Shown one piece after another: positions 14,981-23,965 of a stretch of 64,000 nt of DNA; positions within the stretch are counted from its first letter, which is position 1, and the number at the start of each line of letters is the position of its first letter. The stretch is from Mediterraneibacter catenae (GTDB lineage Bacteria; Bacillota; Clostridia; Lachnospirales; Lachnospiraceae): positions 186,001 through 250,000 of the forward strand of contig NZ_VMSO01000002.1 in NCBI RefSeq assembly GCF_008691045.1, in the 5' to 3' direction. The notes beneath the pieces were generated by a model. It had not been told where the DNA came from. It saw only the letters and a list, made by a program, of their open reading frames with translations, and ran no database searches. Made by a program: the position numbers and the translations under genes.

Positions 14981-16573
14981 ATGTCTGATATCAAGAATGA
15001 AATAAAAAAGAGAAGAACATTTGCCATTATCTCCCATCCGGATGCGGGAAAAACTACTCTTACAGAGAAGTTCCTGCTCTACGGCGGAGTTATCAATACA
15101 GCCGGTTCGGTAAAGGGAAAGGCAACAGCAAAACATGCGGTGTCCGACTGGATGGAGATTGAAAAAGAGAGAGGAATCTCAGTGACATCATCTGTACTGC
15201 AGTTCAATTATGGCGGATACTGTATCAATATCCTGGATACCCCGGGACATCAGGATTTCTCGGAGGATACGTACCGTACCCTGATGGCGGCGGATTCGGC
15301 GGTCATGGTGATCGATGCTTCTAAAGGTGTGGAGGCACAGACACGAAAACTGTTTAAAGTATGCGCAATGAGACATATTCCGATCTTTACCTTTATTAAT
15401 AAGATGGACCGGGACGCAAAAGATACTTTCGATCTTCTCGATGATATTGAAAAAGAGCTGGGGATTCCGACCTGCCCGGTAAACTGGCCGATCGGTTCAG
15501 GCAAGGCATTTAAAGGTGTCTTTGACCGACAGAAAAAGGAAGTGGATCTCTTCTCGGACACAAGGAAAGGTACTTCCATGGGAGAAGTAAAGAAAGTCGC
15601 TATCAATAATCCTGAAGTAGACTGGCTGATCGGGACAGAGGCCAAAGTCACTCTCGAAGAAGAGATCGAGCTTCTCGATGGCGCGGCGGCGGAATTTGAT
15701 CAGGATCTGGTAGATAAAGGAGAACTCTCCCCGGTATTTTTCGGCTCTGCCCTGACAAACTTCGGTGTAGAGACCTTTCTCCAGCATTTCCTCACCATGA
15801 CGACATCACCTCTTCCGCGTATGTCTGACCACGGAGAGATCGATCCGATGAAGGAGGAGGACTTTTCGGCGTTTGTATTCAAGATCCAGGCAAATATGAA
15901 TAAGGCACACAGGGACAGGATCGCATTCATGAGGATCTGCTCCGGAGAATTCGATGCCGGAATGTCTGTGTATCATGTGCAGGGAGGAAAAGACGTAAGG
16001 CTTTCCCAGCCCCAGCAGATGATGGCAAGTGAAAGAAAAATCATCGATAAAGCTTATGCCGGAGATGTTATCGGCGTCTTTGATCCCGGGATTTTCTCGA
16101 TCGGAGATACACTGACTACGTCGAAAGAAAAATTTGCTTATGAAGGAATACCGACCTTTGCGCCTGAGCATTTTGCAAGAGTGCGCCAGGTAGATACGAT
16201 GAAGAGAAAGCAGTTTGTAAAAGGGATCAATCAGATTGCCCAGGAAGGTGCAATCCAGATTTTCCAGGAGTACAACACTGGCATGGAAGAGATTATCGTA
16301 GGTGTTGTGGGCGTTTTGCAGTTTGACGTGCTGAAATATCGTCTGAAAAATGAATACAACGTTGATATCATACTTGAAAATCTTCCGTACGAGCATATAC
16401 GCTGGATAGAAAATGAGGATATAGATCTGGATCGTGTCAGCGGAACATCTGATATGAAGAAGATTAAAGATTTGAAAGACCGCCCGCTGCTGCTGTTTGT
16501 TCACGAATGGAGCATACGCATGACGCAGGAGCGTAATGAAGGACTGATCCTTTCCGAATTCGGCCGTTCGTAA
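14981..16573 (+). CDS. prfC: Peptide chain release factor 3
   Basis: A 530-residue translational GTPase. G1 is SHPDAGKTT, G3 is DTPGHQDF and G4 is NKMDR, followed by the RF3-specific C-terminal domains. RF3 uses GTP to recycle RF1/RF2 from the ribosome after termination. ATG 14981 is chosen because AGGGAG lies 7 bases upstream; an earlier in-frame start (14960) lacks a site. It sits between spoIIIAH and asp23, where Bacillus has accB-accC. Confidence 0.95.
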   Translation: MSDIKNEIKKRRTFAIISHPDAGKTTLTEKFLLYGGVINTAGSVKGKATAKHAVSDWMEIEKERGISVTSSVLQFNYGGYCINILDTPGHQDFSEDTYRTLMAADSAVMVIDASKGVEAQTRKLFKVCAMRHIPIFTFINKMDRDAKDTFDLLDDIEKELGIPTCPVNWPIGSGKAFKGVFDRQKKEVDLFSDTRKGTSMGEVKKVAINNPEVDWLIGTEAKVTLEEEIELLDGAAAEFDQDLVDKGELSPVFFGSALTNFGVETFLQHFLTMTTSPLPRMSDHGEIDPMKEEDFSAFVFKIQANMNKAHRDRIAFMRICSGEFDAGMSVYHVQGGKDVRLSQPQQMMASERKIIDKAYAGDVIGVFDPGIFSIGDTLTTSKEKFAYEGIPTFAPEHFARVRQVDTMKRKQFVKGINQIAQEGAIQIFQEYNTGMEEIIVGVVGVLQFDVLKYRLKNEYNVDIILENLPYEHIRWIENEDIDLDRVSGTSDMKKIKDLKDRPLLLFVHEWSIRMTQERNEGLILSEFGRS

Positions 16574-16583
16574 AGGTTTTCCT

Positions 16584-16611
16584 TTGCAAATGAACCGATA
16601 TTTGCTATAAT
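16584..16611 (+). promoter_or_regulatory. Sigma-A-type promoter of the asp23 gene
   Basis: TTGCAA at 16584-16589 and a perfect TATAAT at 16606-16611, spaced by 16 bases, lie 36 bases before the ATG. Confidence 0.6.
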
Positions 16612-16647
16612 GATGAAAGAGATTAGACAAAACGGGAGGTTTTGAAG

Positions 16648-17031
16648 ATGGCTAAGGACGAAAAGAACACTTATACGATACAAAATGAGGCAAGCCTCGG
16701 CGAAGTAAAGATCGCTGATGAAGTTGTTGCCATCATAGCAGCGCTGGCAGCGACTGAAGTTGAAGGAGTTGCTTCCATGGCCGGCAATATTACCAATGAA
16801 GTGATCGGAAAACTGGGGATTAAGAATCTTTCAAAAGGCGTAAAAGTGGATGTTCTTGAGGGTGTGGTGACTGTATCGCTTGCACTCAACATCAAATACA
16901 ACTACAGTATTGTCGAAGTGACAGGAAAAGTCCAGGAGAAAGTCAAGAATGCTGTGGAGAATATGACAGGACTCGAAGTGGCCGATGTCAATATCAAGGT
17001 TGCCGGAGTCGAGATGGAGAAACAGGACTGA
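16648..17031 (+). CDS. Asp23/Gls24 family envelope protein
   Basis: A 127-residue Asp23 (DUF322) protein: LGEVKIADEVVAIIAALAATEVEGV, then NIKYNYSIVEVTGKVQEKVKNAVENMTGLEV. The ATG at 16648 follows GGAGG by 8 bases. This position, directly before nusB, matches Bacillus yqhY, which has been linked to control of acetyl-CoA carboxylase. Here accB and accC are not adjacent, so that link is uncertain. Cytosolic or membrane-associated. Confidence 0.92.
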   Translation: MAKDEKNTYTIQNEASLGEVKIADEVVAIIAALAATEVEGVASMAGNITNEVIGKLGIKNLSKGVKVDVLEGVVTVSLALNIKYNYSIVEVTGKVQEKVKNAVENMTGLEVADVNIKVAGVEMEKQD

Positions 17032-17047
17032 TCCGTTTGAGGTGTTA

Positions 17048-17077
17048 TTGCAAACTATGCACCCGGTGTTGTATAAT
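17048..17077 (+). promoter_or_regulatory. Sigma-A-type promoter of the nusB operon
   Basis: TTGCAA at 17048-17053 and a perfect TATAAT at 17072-17077 are spaced by 18 bases. The predicted start point falls at the base of the hairpin described next. Confidence 0.55.
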
Positions 17078-17079
17078 AG

Positions 17080-17104
17080 AGGATGTCGCAAGACATCCTT
17101 TTTC
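17080..17104 (+). terminator. Intrinsic terminator-like hairpin between asp23 and nusB
   Basis: AGGATGTC, a GCAA tetraloop and GACATCCT form a perfect 8-base-pair stem, followed by TTTTTCT. It can end the asp23 transcript. Because it also lies just downstream of a TATAAT, it could act as a very early attenuator for nusB. Confidence 0.75.
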
Positions 17105-17133
17105 TATAGTTATGACAGAAGGAGAAAATTATT

Positions 17134-17541
17134 ATGACAAGATCAGAGCTGAGAGAGCATGTTTTTAAGATGCTTTTCCAGATTGAGTTTAATGAGGCGG
17201 CAGACATGCCGGAACACCTGCAATATTATTTTGAGACGATCGATAATGTAAAAGAGAAGGACAGAGAGTATATACAGAAGAAGTATCAGGCTGTAAGTTC
17301 TCATGTAGAAGAAATCGACAAACTGCTCAATGAGGCGGCGAAGGGATGGAGAACGTCCAGGATGAACAAGGTAGACCTGACGATCCTGCGTCTTGCTGTC
17401 TATGAGATGAAGTGGGACGAGGATGTGCCTGAGGGCGTAGCTATCAATGAAGCCGTAGAACTGGCAAAGAGATTTGGCGGTGATGGCAGTTCATCTTTTG
17501 TTAATGGCGTACTCGGCAGGCTGGCGAAACAGGAGTCCTGA
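17134..17541 (+). CDS. nusB: Transcription antitermination protein NusB
   Basis: A 135-residue all-helical protein with the family start SELREHVFKMLFQIEFN and the C-terminal motif PEGVAINEAVELAKRFGGDGSSSFVNGVLG. NusB binds boxA RNA with S10 to prevent early termination of rRNA transcripts. GAAGGAGAAA precedes the ATG. It is the first gene of a run to recN with very short gaps or overlaps. Confidence 0.96.
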   Translation: MTRSELREHVFKMLFQIEFNEAADMPEHLQYYFETIDNVKEKDREYIQKKYQAVSSHVEEIDKLLNEAAKGWRTSRMNKVDLTILRLAVYEMKWDEDVPEGVAINEAVELAKRFGGDGSSSFVNGVLGRLAKQES

Positions 17542-17543
17542 AG

Positions 17544-18749
17544 ATGAAAAATGTCTACACTGTGAGACAGGTCAATTCCTATATCAAGAATATGTTTACC
17601 CAGGACTTCATGCTGAGTCGTATCTATGTCAAAGGTGAGGTTTCCAACTGCAAATATCATACATCGGGACATATATATTTTTCTTTAAAAGATGAGTCCG
17701 GCACGATTGCCTGTGTTATGTTCGCAGGCCACAGGTCAGGGCTTTCTTTTCGGCTGCAGGAAGGCATGCAGGTGATCGTGCTTGGCGCTGTCAGTGTGTA
17801 TGAAAGAAGCGGGCAGTACCAGCTCTATGCAAGAGAGATCATATCGGACGGTGCGGGAGCTCTTTATGAAAAGTTTGAAGCGCTCAAAAAGGAACTGTCC
17901 GAGATGGGGATGTTCGCCGGGGAATATAAGCAGCCGATCCCTAAATATATCCGTACACTTGGAATCGTCACAGCACCTACGGGAGCGGCCGTGCGCGATA
18001 TTATCAATATTGCAGGGAGAAGGAATCCGTATGTACAGCTTATCCTTTATCCGGCACAGGTGCAGGGTGAAGGTGCGGCAGAAAGCATTGTCAGAGGAAT
18101 CCGGGCCCTTGAAAAAAAGAATGTGGACGTGATGATCGTCGGACGAGGCGGCGGAAGCATCGAAGATCTGTGGGCATTTAATGAAGAACCTGTTGCCAGA
18201 GCAATCTTTGAATGCAGTGTCCCTGTTATATCTGCGGTCGGACATGAGACAGATACGACAATCGCAGATTTTGTGGCAGACCTTCGCGCACCGACTCCGT
18301 CGGCAGCTGCGGAGCTTGCAGTGTGTGATTACAGAGAAATCAAGGAAAGATTCCACACATACAGGGAAACTCTGCTAAGACAGATCACTGCAAACATATC
18401 GGAGAATCGCTCCGTGCTTGAACGTCTGCAGATGCGTCTGAACTATGCACATCCAAGGCAGAAGTTAAATGAGAGCAGACAGTATGCAGCGGATCTTGAC
18501 AACCGCATCAGGTTACTGATGCGCAACCGGATGGACAAAGAAAAGCACAGAATGGCTATCTGCATTGAAAAGCTGAAAGGGCTCTCGCCGCTTGAAAAGC
18601 TGGGGCAGGGTTATTCGTATACGCAGAATATGCAGGGTGAAAATATCCGGAGTATCCGTCAGGTGAAGGCGGGGACCGGGATTGAAATCTATGTAAGCGA
18701 CGGTAAGATCAGCGCGGAAGTTACAGCGGCTGAAAAAGTTGAGTTGTGA
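17544..18749 (+). CDS. xseA: Exodeoxyribonuclease VII large subunit
   Basis: A 401-residue protein with an N-terminal OB fold (VKGEVSNCKYHTSGHIYFSL). The catalytic core includes GRGGGSIEDLWAFNEE and AVGHETDTTIADFVADLRA, and a helical C-terminus follows. Together with XseB it degrades single-stranded DNA in either direction. It begins 2 bases after nusB. folD, which stands between nusB and xseA in Bacillus, is absent here. Confidence 0.96.
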   Translation: MKNVYTVRQVNSYIKNMFTQDFMLSRIYVKGEVSNCKYHTSGHIYFSLKDESGTIACVMFAGHRSGLSFRLQEGMQVIVLGAVSVYERSGQYQLYAREIISDGAGALYEKFEALKKELSEMGMFAGEYKQPIPKYIRTLGIVTAPTGAAVRDIINIAGRRNPYVQLILYPAQVQGEGAAESIVRGIRALEKKNVDVMIVGRGGGSIEDLWAFNEEPVARAIFECSVPVISAVGHETDTTIADFVADLRAPTPSAAAELAVCDYREIKERFHTYRETLLRQITANISENRSVLERLQMRLNYAHPRQKLNESRQYAADLDNRIRLLMRNRMDKEKHRMAICIEKLKGLSPLEKLGQGYSYTQNMQGENIRSIRQVKAGTGIEIYVSDGKISAEVTAAEKVEL

Positions 18750-18778
18750 CAGATAATGACAGGTCGGGGAGGCGCAAA

Positions 18779-19033
18779 GTGGAAGAAGGAAAAAATACAG
18801 TTACAGAGACAAAGCAGGATGAGAACACAGAGAATAAAGGCAGCCTGGAAGAAATGTTTCAGGATCTCGAGGAAGTTATCAGTGAGATGGAAGGAAGCGA
18901 TATAACGCTGGAACAGTCTTTTGACCTGTATAATCGGGGCATGAATCTTTTGAAACAGTGCAGCAAGACAATTGATGAAGTAGAAAAGAAAGTCCTTATT
19001 CTGGATGAAGAGGGAGAGACACATGAGTTTTAA
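18779..19033 (+). CDS. xseB: Exodeoxyribonuclease VII small subunit
   Basis: An 84-residue acidic helical protein containing LEEMFQDLEEVISEMEGSDITLEQSF and LYNRGMNLLKQC, the XseB signature. GTG 18779 is chosen because GGGGAGG at 18766-18772 is optimally spaced. A GTG at 18746 overlapping the xseA stop would add 11 residues. The 3' end overlaps ispA. Confidence 0.93.
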   Translation: MEEGKNTVTETKQDENTENKGSLEEMFQDLEEVISEMEGSDITLEQSFDLYNRGMNLLKQCSKTIDEVEKKVLILDEEGETHEF

Positions 19034-19913
19034 AGAAGAATACGAAAAGAAAGTTGAACTGATAGAAGAAATACTGAAAAAATATCTCCCCGTTCAGGAA
19101 GGATATCAGAAGATCATTACTGAAGCGATGGCGTACAGCCTGATGGCCGGCGGCAAGCGTCTGAGGCCGATGCTGATGAAGGAGTCATTTGATCTTTTTG
19201 GCGGTGAGGGAGATCTGATCGACCCCTTTATGGCCGCTATCGAAATGATTCATACTTATTCTCTCGTGCACGATGACCTTCCCGCAATGGACAATGATGA
19301 TTACCGCAGGGGAAGAAAGACGACCCACGTAGTCTATGGGGAAGATATGGGGATTCTTGCGGGAGATGCACTCCTCAACTATGCTTTTGAGACGGCATGT
19401 GTCGCGTTTGATCTGGAGCCGGAAAAAAGTACGCGGATCGGCAGGGCGATGAAGATCCTTGCAGAAAAAGCAGGCATTCACGGTATGATCGGCGGGCAGG
19501 TGGTGGACGTCAAAGAGTCCGGACACCGGATATCTGAAGATGTCCTCGATTTTATCTACCGTCTGAAAACAGGAGCGCTCATAGAATCTTCCGTTATGAT
19601 CGGTGCTGTTCTTGCAGGAGCGTCTGAAGAAGAAATCTCCGTGATGGAATCGATTGCCGGTAAAGTCGGAATGGCATTCCAGATACAGGATGATATCCTT
19701 GATATTACGAGTACGACAGAGATGCTCGGGAAACCGGTGCACAGCGACGAAAAAAATGAAAAGACCACATATGTGACCTTAAAAGGTATCGAGGAATCCA
19801 GAAAAGACGTTGAACGGCTGACAGCAGAGGCTGTCGGCGAACTGGATGGCCTTGGCCGTGAAAATGAATTCCTGAAAGATCTGATCAAATGGCTTGTATA
19901 CAGGGAGAAATAA
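19023..19913 (+). CDS. ispA: Polyprenyl (farnesyl/geranyl) diphosphate synthase
   Basis: A 296-residue trans-prenyltransferase with the two Asp-rich motifs: DDLPAMDND, with the 4-residue spacing of bacterial enzymes, and QDDILD. GGKRLRP binds IPP. It condenses IPP with DMAPP/GPP to make farnesyl or geranylgeranyl diphosphate for quinone, undecaprenyl and other isoprenoids. The ATG overlaps the xseB end. dxs, which feeds the same pathway, follows 24 bases later. Confidence 0.94.
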   Translation: MSFKEEYEKKVELIEEILKKYLPVQEGYQKIITEAMAYSLMAGGKRLRPMLMKESFDLFGGEGDLIDPFMAAIEMIHTYSLVHDDLPAMDNDDYRRGRKTTHVVYGEDMGILAGDALLNYAFETACVAFDLEPEKSTRIGRAMKILAEKAGIHGMIGGQVVDVKESGHRISEDVLDFIYRLKTGALIESSVMIGAVLAGASEEEISVMESIAGKVGMAFQIQDDILDITSTTEMLGKPVHSDEKNEKTTYVTLKGIEESRKDVERLTAEAVGELDGLGRENEFLKDLIKWLVYREK

Positions 19914-19937
19914 TCGGAATAGACAAGGAGGATCGTT

Positions 19938-21812
19938 ATGATACTTGAAATGATCCGACAGGCAAATGATATAAAGAAATTAAACAGCGAACAGCTTAAA
20001 ATTCTCGCGGATGAAATCCGGCAGTTTCTGATTGAGAAAATCAGCAGGACCGGCGGACATCTGGCCTCAAATTTGGGAGTTGTGGAGCTTACGATGGCGC
20101 TGCACCTTACGCTTGACTTCCCGGAAGACAAGCTGATCTGGGATGTGGGGCACCAGTCCTACACACATAAGCTTCTGACCGGACGCAAAGATGGATTTGA
20201 CCAGCTGCGCAAATATGGCGGCATGAGCGGGTTCCCGAAGAGAAAAGAGAGCGACTGTGATGCGTTTGACACTGGACACAGTTCTACGTCAGTTTCCGCA
20301 GGGCTCGGATATGTAGAGGCAAGAGAACTGCTCCATGAGAAGCATACAGTAGTTTCGGTGATCGGCGATGGTTCGCTGACCGGCGGCATGGCATATGAGG
20401 CGCTCAATAATGCTTCCAGGTTAAAAAGCAATTTTATTATCGTGCTTAACGACAATAACATGTCCATATCGGAGAATGTGGGAGGCATGTCCAGATATCT
20501 GAACGGCATACGGACTGCCCAGGCATATACGGATATAAAAAAAGGCGTGGAAGATACGCTGATGAAAATTCCGGGAAGAGGAGAGCGGATCATAAGCCAG
20601 ATCCGCAGGACAAAGAGCGGGATTAAGCAGCTTCTTGTTCCCGGTATGTTCTTTGAAGATATGGATATCACTTATCTCGGACCGGTGGACGGACATGATA
20701 TACGCAAGCTGGTAAAAGTATTAAAAGAGGCAAAACGAGTTGACCATGCCGTACTTGTCCATGTGCTCACCAAGAAAGGAAAAGGATATCCACCTGCAGA
20801 AGAGAATCCGGCAAAATTCCACGGTACGGGTCCGTTCGATATAAAGACAGGAGAACCGACCGAGGTCAGTACGACAGACAGCTATACGCAGGTTTTCTCC
20901 AAAGTGCTGACAGATATTGCCAAGAAAGATGATAAGGTGGTCGCGATCACGGCGGCTATGGCAGATGGAACTGGGCTGTCTTCATTTGCAAAACACTTTC
21001 CAAATCGTTTCTATGATGTGGGGATTGCAGAAGAACACGCTATGACATTTGCAGCGGGGCTTGCGGCAGGCGGTATGAAACCTGTATTTGCCGTATATTC
21101 TTCTTTTCTTCAGAGAGCGTATGATCAGACTCTTCATGATGTCTGTCTCCAGAATCTCCCGGTCGTAATCGCAGTGGACCGCGCCGGACTGGTAGGAAGC
21201 GACGGTGAAACCCATCAGGGGGTATTTGATCTTTCTTTTCTATCTACGATTCCGAATATGACGGTTATTTCTCCAAAGAATCGGTGGGAGATGGCAGATA
21301 TGCTGCGCTTTGCGGTGGATTTCCAGTATCCGATCGCTATCAGGTATCCCAGAGGAAGTGCGTATGAAGGCATGAGAGACTTCAGAGCTCCCATCGAATA
21401 CGGGAAAAGCGAAATCCTCTATGAAGAAGAAGATATTGCAGTTATTTTTGTTGGACACATGGCAGAGCTGGCTGACCGGGTCAGGAAAAAGATCAAGGAG
21501 ACCGGCTATAGCTGCAGTCTTGTGAACGCAAGGTTTGTAAAGCCTCTTGACAAAGATATGCTGGAACAGCTTGCAAAGGACCACAGCCTGTTCGTAACAA
21601 TAGAGGAAAATGTGATCACAGGCGGATTCGGTGAGCAGGTAATGGATTATGTATCATCTGCAAAGCTGGATGTACATGTGCGTAATATCGGGATTTCCGA
21701 CGACTATGTGGAACATGGCAATGTTGAGATACTGAGAAAAGAGGTCGGACTGGACTGTGAAACGATTGTAAAACAGGCAATCTCCGATTATTTGATGATT
21801 AAAGACAGGTAA
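19938..21812 (+). CDS. dxs: 1-deoxy-D-xylulose-5-phosphate synthase
   Basis: A 624-residue thiamine-diphosphate enzyme, the entry step of the MEP isoprenoid pathway (pyruvate plus glyceraldehyde-3-phosphate). Visible motifs are DTGHSSTSVSAGLG, the TPP-binding GDGSLTGGMAYEALNN, and the transketolase-like DRAGLVGSDGETHQG. A C-terminal transketolase domain is complete. AAGGAGG precedes the ATG. Full length for the family. Confidence 0.97.
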   Translation: MILEMIRQANDIKKLNSEQLKILADEIRQFLIEKISRTGGHLASNLGVVELTMALHLTLDFPEDKLIWDVGHQSYTHKLLTGRKDGFDQLRKYGGMSGFPKRKESDCDAFDTGHSSTSVSAGLGYVEARELLHEKHTVVSVIGDGSLTGGMAYEALNNASRLKSNFIIVLNDNNMSISENVGGMSRYLNGIRTAQAYTDIKKGVEDTLMKIPGRGERIISQIRRTKSGIKQLLVPGMFFEDMDITYLGPVDGHDIRKLVKVLKEAKRVDHAVLVHVLTKKGKGYPPAEENPAKFHGTGPFDIKTGEPTEVSTTDSYTQVFSKVLTDIAKKDDKVVAITAAMADGTGLSSFAKHFPNRFYDVGIAEEHAMTFAAGLAAGGMKPVFAVYSSFLQRAYDQTLHDVCLQNLPVVIAVDRAGLVGSDGETHQGVFDLSFLSTIPNMTVISPKNRWEMADMLRFAVDFQYPIAIRYPRGSAYEGMRDFRAPIEYGKSEILYEEEDIAVIFVGHMAELADRVRKKIKETGYSCSLVNARFVKPLDKDMLEQLAKDHSLFVTIEENVITGGFGEQVMDYVSSAKLDVHVRNIGISDDYVEHGNVEILRKEVGLDCETIVKQAISDYLMIKDR

Positions 21813-21833
21813 CAGTATAAAGGACATATAACT

Positions 21834-22640
21834 ATGAAAGAACGTTTAGATGTATTGCTTGTGAAGCGTAATCTTGCAGAATCACGGGAAAAAGCAAAAG
21901 CTGTGATCATGGCGGGAAATGTATTTGTGGACGGGCAGAGAGAGGATAAAGCAGGAAGCACATTCCTGCCGGATGTAAATATCGAAGTGCGCGGGCATAC
22001 TCTCCCATATGTGAGCCGTGGAGGATTGAAACTTGAAAAGGCTCTTGCTAATTTTGATGTAGATGTGAAGGATAAGGTTTGTACGGATGTAGGATCATCC
22101 ACCGGAGGATTTACCGACTGTATGCTTCAGAACGGTGCAAAAAAGGTGTTTGCGATCGATGTGGGACGTGGACAGCTTGACTGGAAACTGAGAAATGATC
22201 CCCGTGTCATCTGCATGGAGAAGACAAATATACGCTATGTTACACCGGAAGATATCGGTGAATCCGTAGATTTTTCTTCTATTGATGTATCATTTATTTC
22301 ATTGACAAAAGTACTTGTTCCCATCCGTGACTATCTGAATGAAGATGGAGAAATCGTAGCACTTATCAAGCCTCAGTTTGAGGCTGGACGCGAAAAAGTC
22401 GGAAAGAAAGGAGTTGTCCGGGATAAGAGTACACATCTGGAAGTGATCCGCAAGATTATGGATTACGCGATGTCTATCGGATTTGATCTGTGTGCGCTCG
22501 ATTTTTCTCCGATTAAGGGACCTGAAGGAAATATTGAATATCTGATCCATCTTAAAAAGACTAAGGGGGAAACAGGAGTAAATCACGACATCGATCCTGA
22601 TGCAGTTGTAGAAAAAGCGTTCGGGACATTGGCAAAATAA
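21834..22640 (+). CDS. tlyA: TlyA-family rRNA methyltransferase
   Basis: A 268-residue protein with an N-terminal S4 RNA-binding domain (RLDVLLVKRNLAESREKAK) and an FtsJ-like methyltransferase domain with the SAM motif DVGSSTGGFTDCML. TlyA proteins make 2'-O-methylcytidine in 16S and 23S rRNA; Bacillus YqxC stands in the same place between dxs and ahrC. Substrate specificity in this organism is inferred. Confidence 0.93.
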   Translation: MKERLDVLLVKRNLAESREKAKAVIMAGNVFVDGQREDKAGSTFLPDVNIEVRGHTLPYVSRGGLKLEKALANFDVDVKDKVCTDVGSSTGGFTDCMLQNGAKKVFAIDVGRGQLDWKLRNDPRVICMEKTNIRYVTPEDIGESVDFSSIDVSFISLTKVLVPIRDYLNEDGEIVALIKPQFEAGREKVGKKGVVRDKSTHLEVIRKIMDYAMSIGFDLCALDFSPIKGPEGNIEYLIHLKKTKGETGVNHDIDPDAVVEKAFGTLAK

Positions 22641-22657
22641 GATACAAGAGGTACAGG

Positions 22658-23491
22658 ATGGACTGCTTTTATATTATTACTAATAAATTAAAGGATCCGG
22701 ATTTTGCAATTACAAATGAGATTAAACGTTATATAGAGAGCAAGGGAAAAGTCTGCTATATCTCTGAAAAAGACAGCGAGGGCCATATTATACCCGGCAC
22801 AGTTCCTGACAATGCGCAGTGCGGCCTTGTCCTCGGCGGTGACGGAACGCTGATTCGTGCAGTGCGTGACCTTGGAACAGACAGTCTGCCTCTCCTTGGG
22901 ATCAATCTGGGAACGCTGGGGTATCTGACAGATGTAGAACTTAAAGATTTCAAACATGCTCTTGACTGCCTCTTTGAAGGGAAACCTGATATTGAAGAGC
23001 GAATGATGCTCGAGGGCTCTTTCCGCGGTTTACGGAAAGATATCGCGATGAACGATATTGTGCTGGCCCGGGAGGGAAAAGTACGTATCGTCAGCTTTAA
23101 TATATACGTAAACGGAACCCTTCTCAACACCTACCATGCGGACGGAGTGATCCTGTCTACCCCTACCGGAAGCACCGGATACAATCTGTCGGCAGGCGGC
23201 CCTGTCGTAGAGCCAACGGCCCGTATGATCGTGATCACCCCGATCTGTTCCCACGCGCTCAACACAAGCAGCGTGGTGCTTTCGGCAGACGATACTATTG
23301 AGGTAGAGATCTGTGAGGGGCGGTATGGAAGGCAGGAACAGGTTTCACTTTGTTTTGACGGGGCAGAACAGACAACTCTTGTTACGGGGGAGAGGGTCTG
23401 TATAAAGGAAGCAGCACAGACTGCGCGGCTCATCAAATTGAACCGCGAGAGTTTTATGATAACGATGCGCAGAAAAATGAAAGGAAATTAG
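22658..23491 (+). CDS. nadK: NAD kinase
   Basis: A 277-residue protein with the diagnostic GGDGT motif (LGGDGTLIRAVRDL), a conserved NDIVLAR segment and TPTGSTGYNLSAGGP. It phosphorylates NAD(+) to NADP(+) using ATP or polyphosphate. AGAGGTACAGG lies before the ATG, and it sits within the nusB-recN run. Normal length. Confidence 0.95.
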   Translation: MDCFYIITNKLKDPDFAITNEIKRYIESKGKVCYISEKDSEGHIIPGTVPDNAQCGLVLGGDGTLIRAVRDLGTDSLPLLGINLGTLGYLTDVELKDFKHALDCLFEGKPDIEERMMLEGSFRGLRKDIAMNDIVLAREGKVRIVSFNIYVNGTLLNTYHADGVILSTPTGSTGYNLSAGGPVVEPTARMIVITPICSHALNTSSVVLSADDTIEVEICEGRYGRQEQVSLCFDGAEQTTLVTGERVCIKEAAQTARLIKLNRESFMITMRRKMKGN

Positions 23492-23497
23492 GAGAAG

Positions 23498-23962
23498 ATG
23501 AAAGTCAGCCGACATGCAAAAATCATTGAACTGATCAGCCAGTATGATATTGAAACCCAGGAAGAACTGGCGGAATATCTGAACAATGCCGGGTTTAAAG
23601 TAACTCAGGCAACTGTTTCCAGAGATATCCGCGACCTGAAGCTGACAAAGATCTCTGTCAGCGGCGGGAGACAGAAGTATGTCATTCACAGACAGGAAGA
23701 GCCTGAGATGAATGAAAAATATATAAGAGTGCTGCGTGACGGTTATGTGTCCATGGATATGGCGCAGAACATACTTGTGATCAAGACGGTATCCGGTATG
23801 GCAATGGCAGTCGCAGCAGCGGTCGATGCCATGAAATGGCATGAGGTCGTCGGATGCATTGCGGGGGATGATACGATCATGTGCGCGATACGGACATCGG
23901 AAGAAACGTCTGTCGTTATGGAGAAGATCCGCAGGATCGTTTCAAAAGGAGTACAGGAGTAA
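23498..23962 (+). CDS. argR: Arginine repressor ArgR/AhrC
   Basis: A 154-residue regulator with an N-terminal winged helix (ETQEELAEYLNNAGFKVTQATVSRDIRDL read in part) and a C-terminal arginine-binding hexamerisation domain with GCIAGDDTIM. It represses arginine synthesis genes and activates catabolism when arginine is bound. It starts 6 bases after nadK; the placement before recN is conserved in Firmicutes. Confidence 0.96.
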   Translation: MKVSRHAKIIELISQYDIETQEELAEYLNNAGFKVTQATVSRDIRDLKLTKISVSGGRQKYVIHRQEEPEMNEKYIRVLRDGYVSMDMAQNILVIKTVSGMAMAVAAAVDAMKWHEVVGCIAGDDTIMCAIRTSEETSVVMEKIRRIVSKGVQE

Positions 23963-23965
23963 ATT

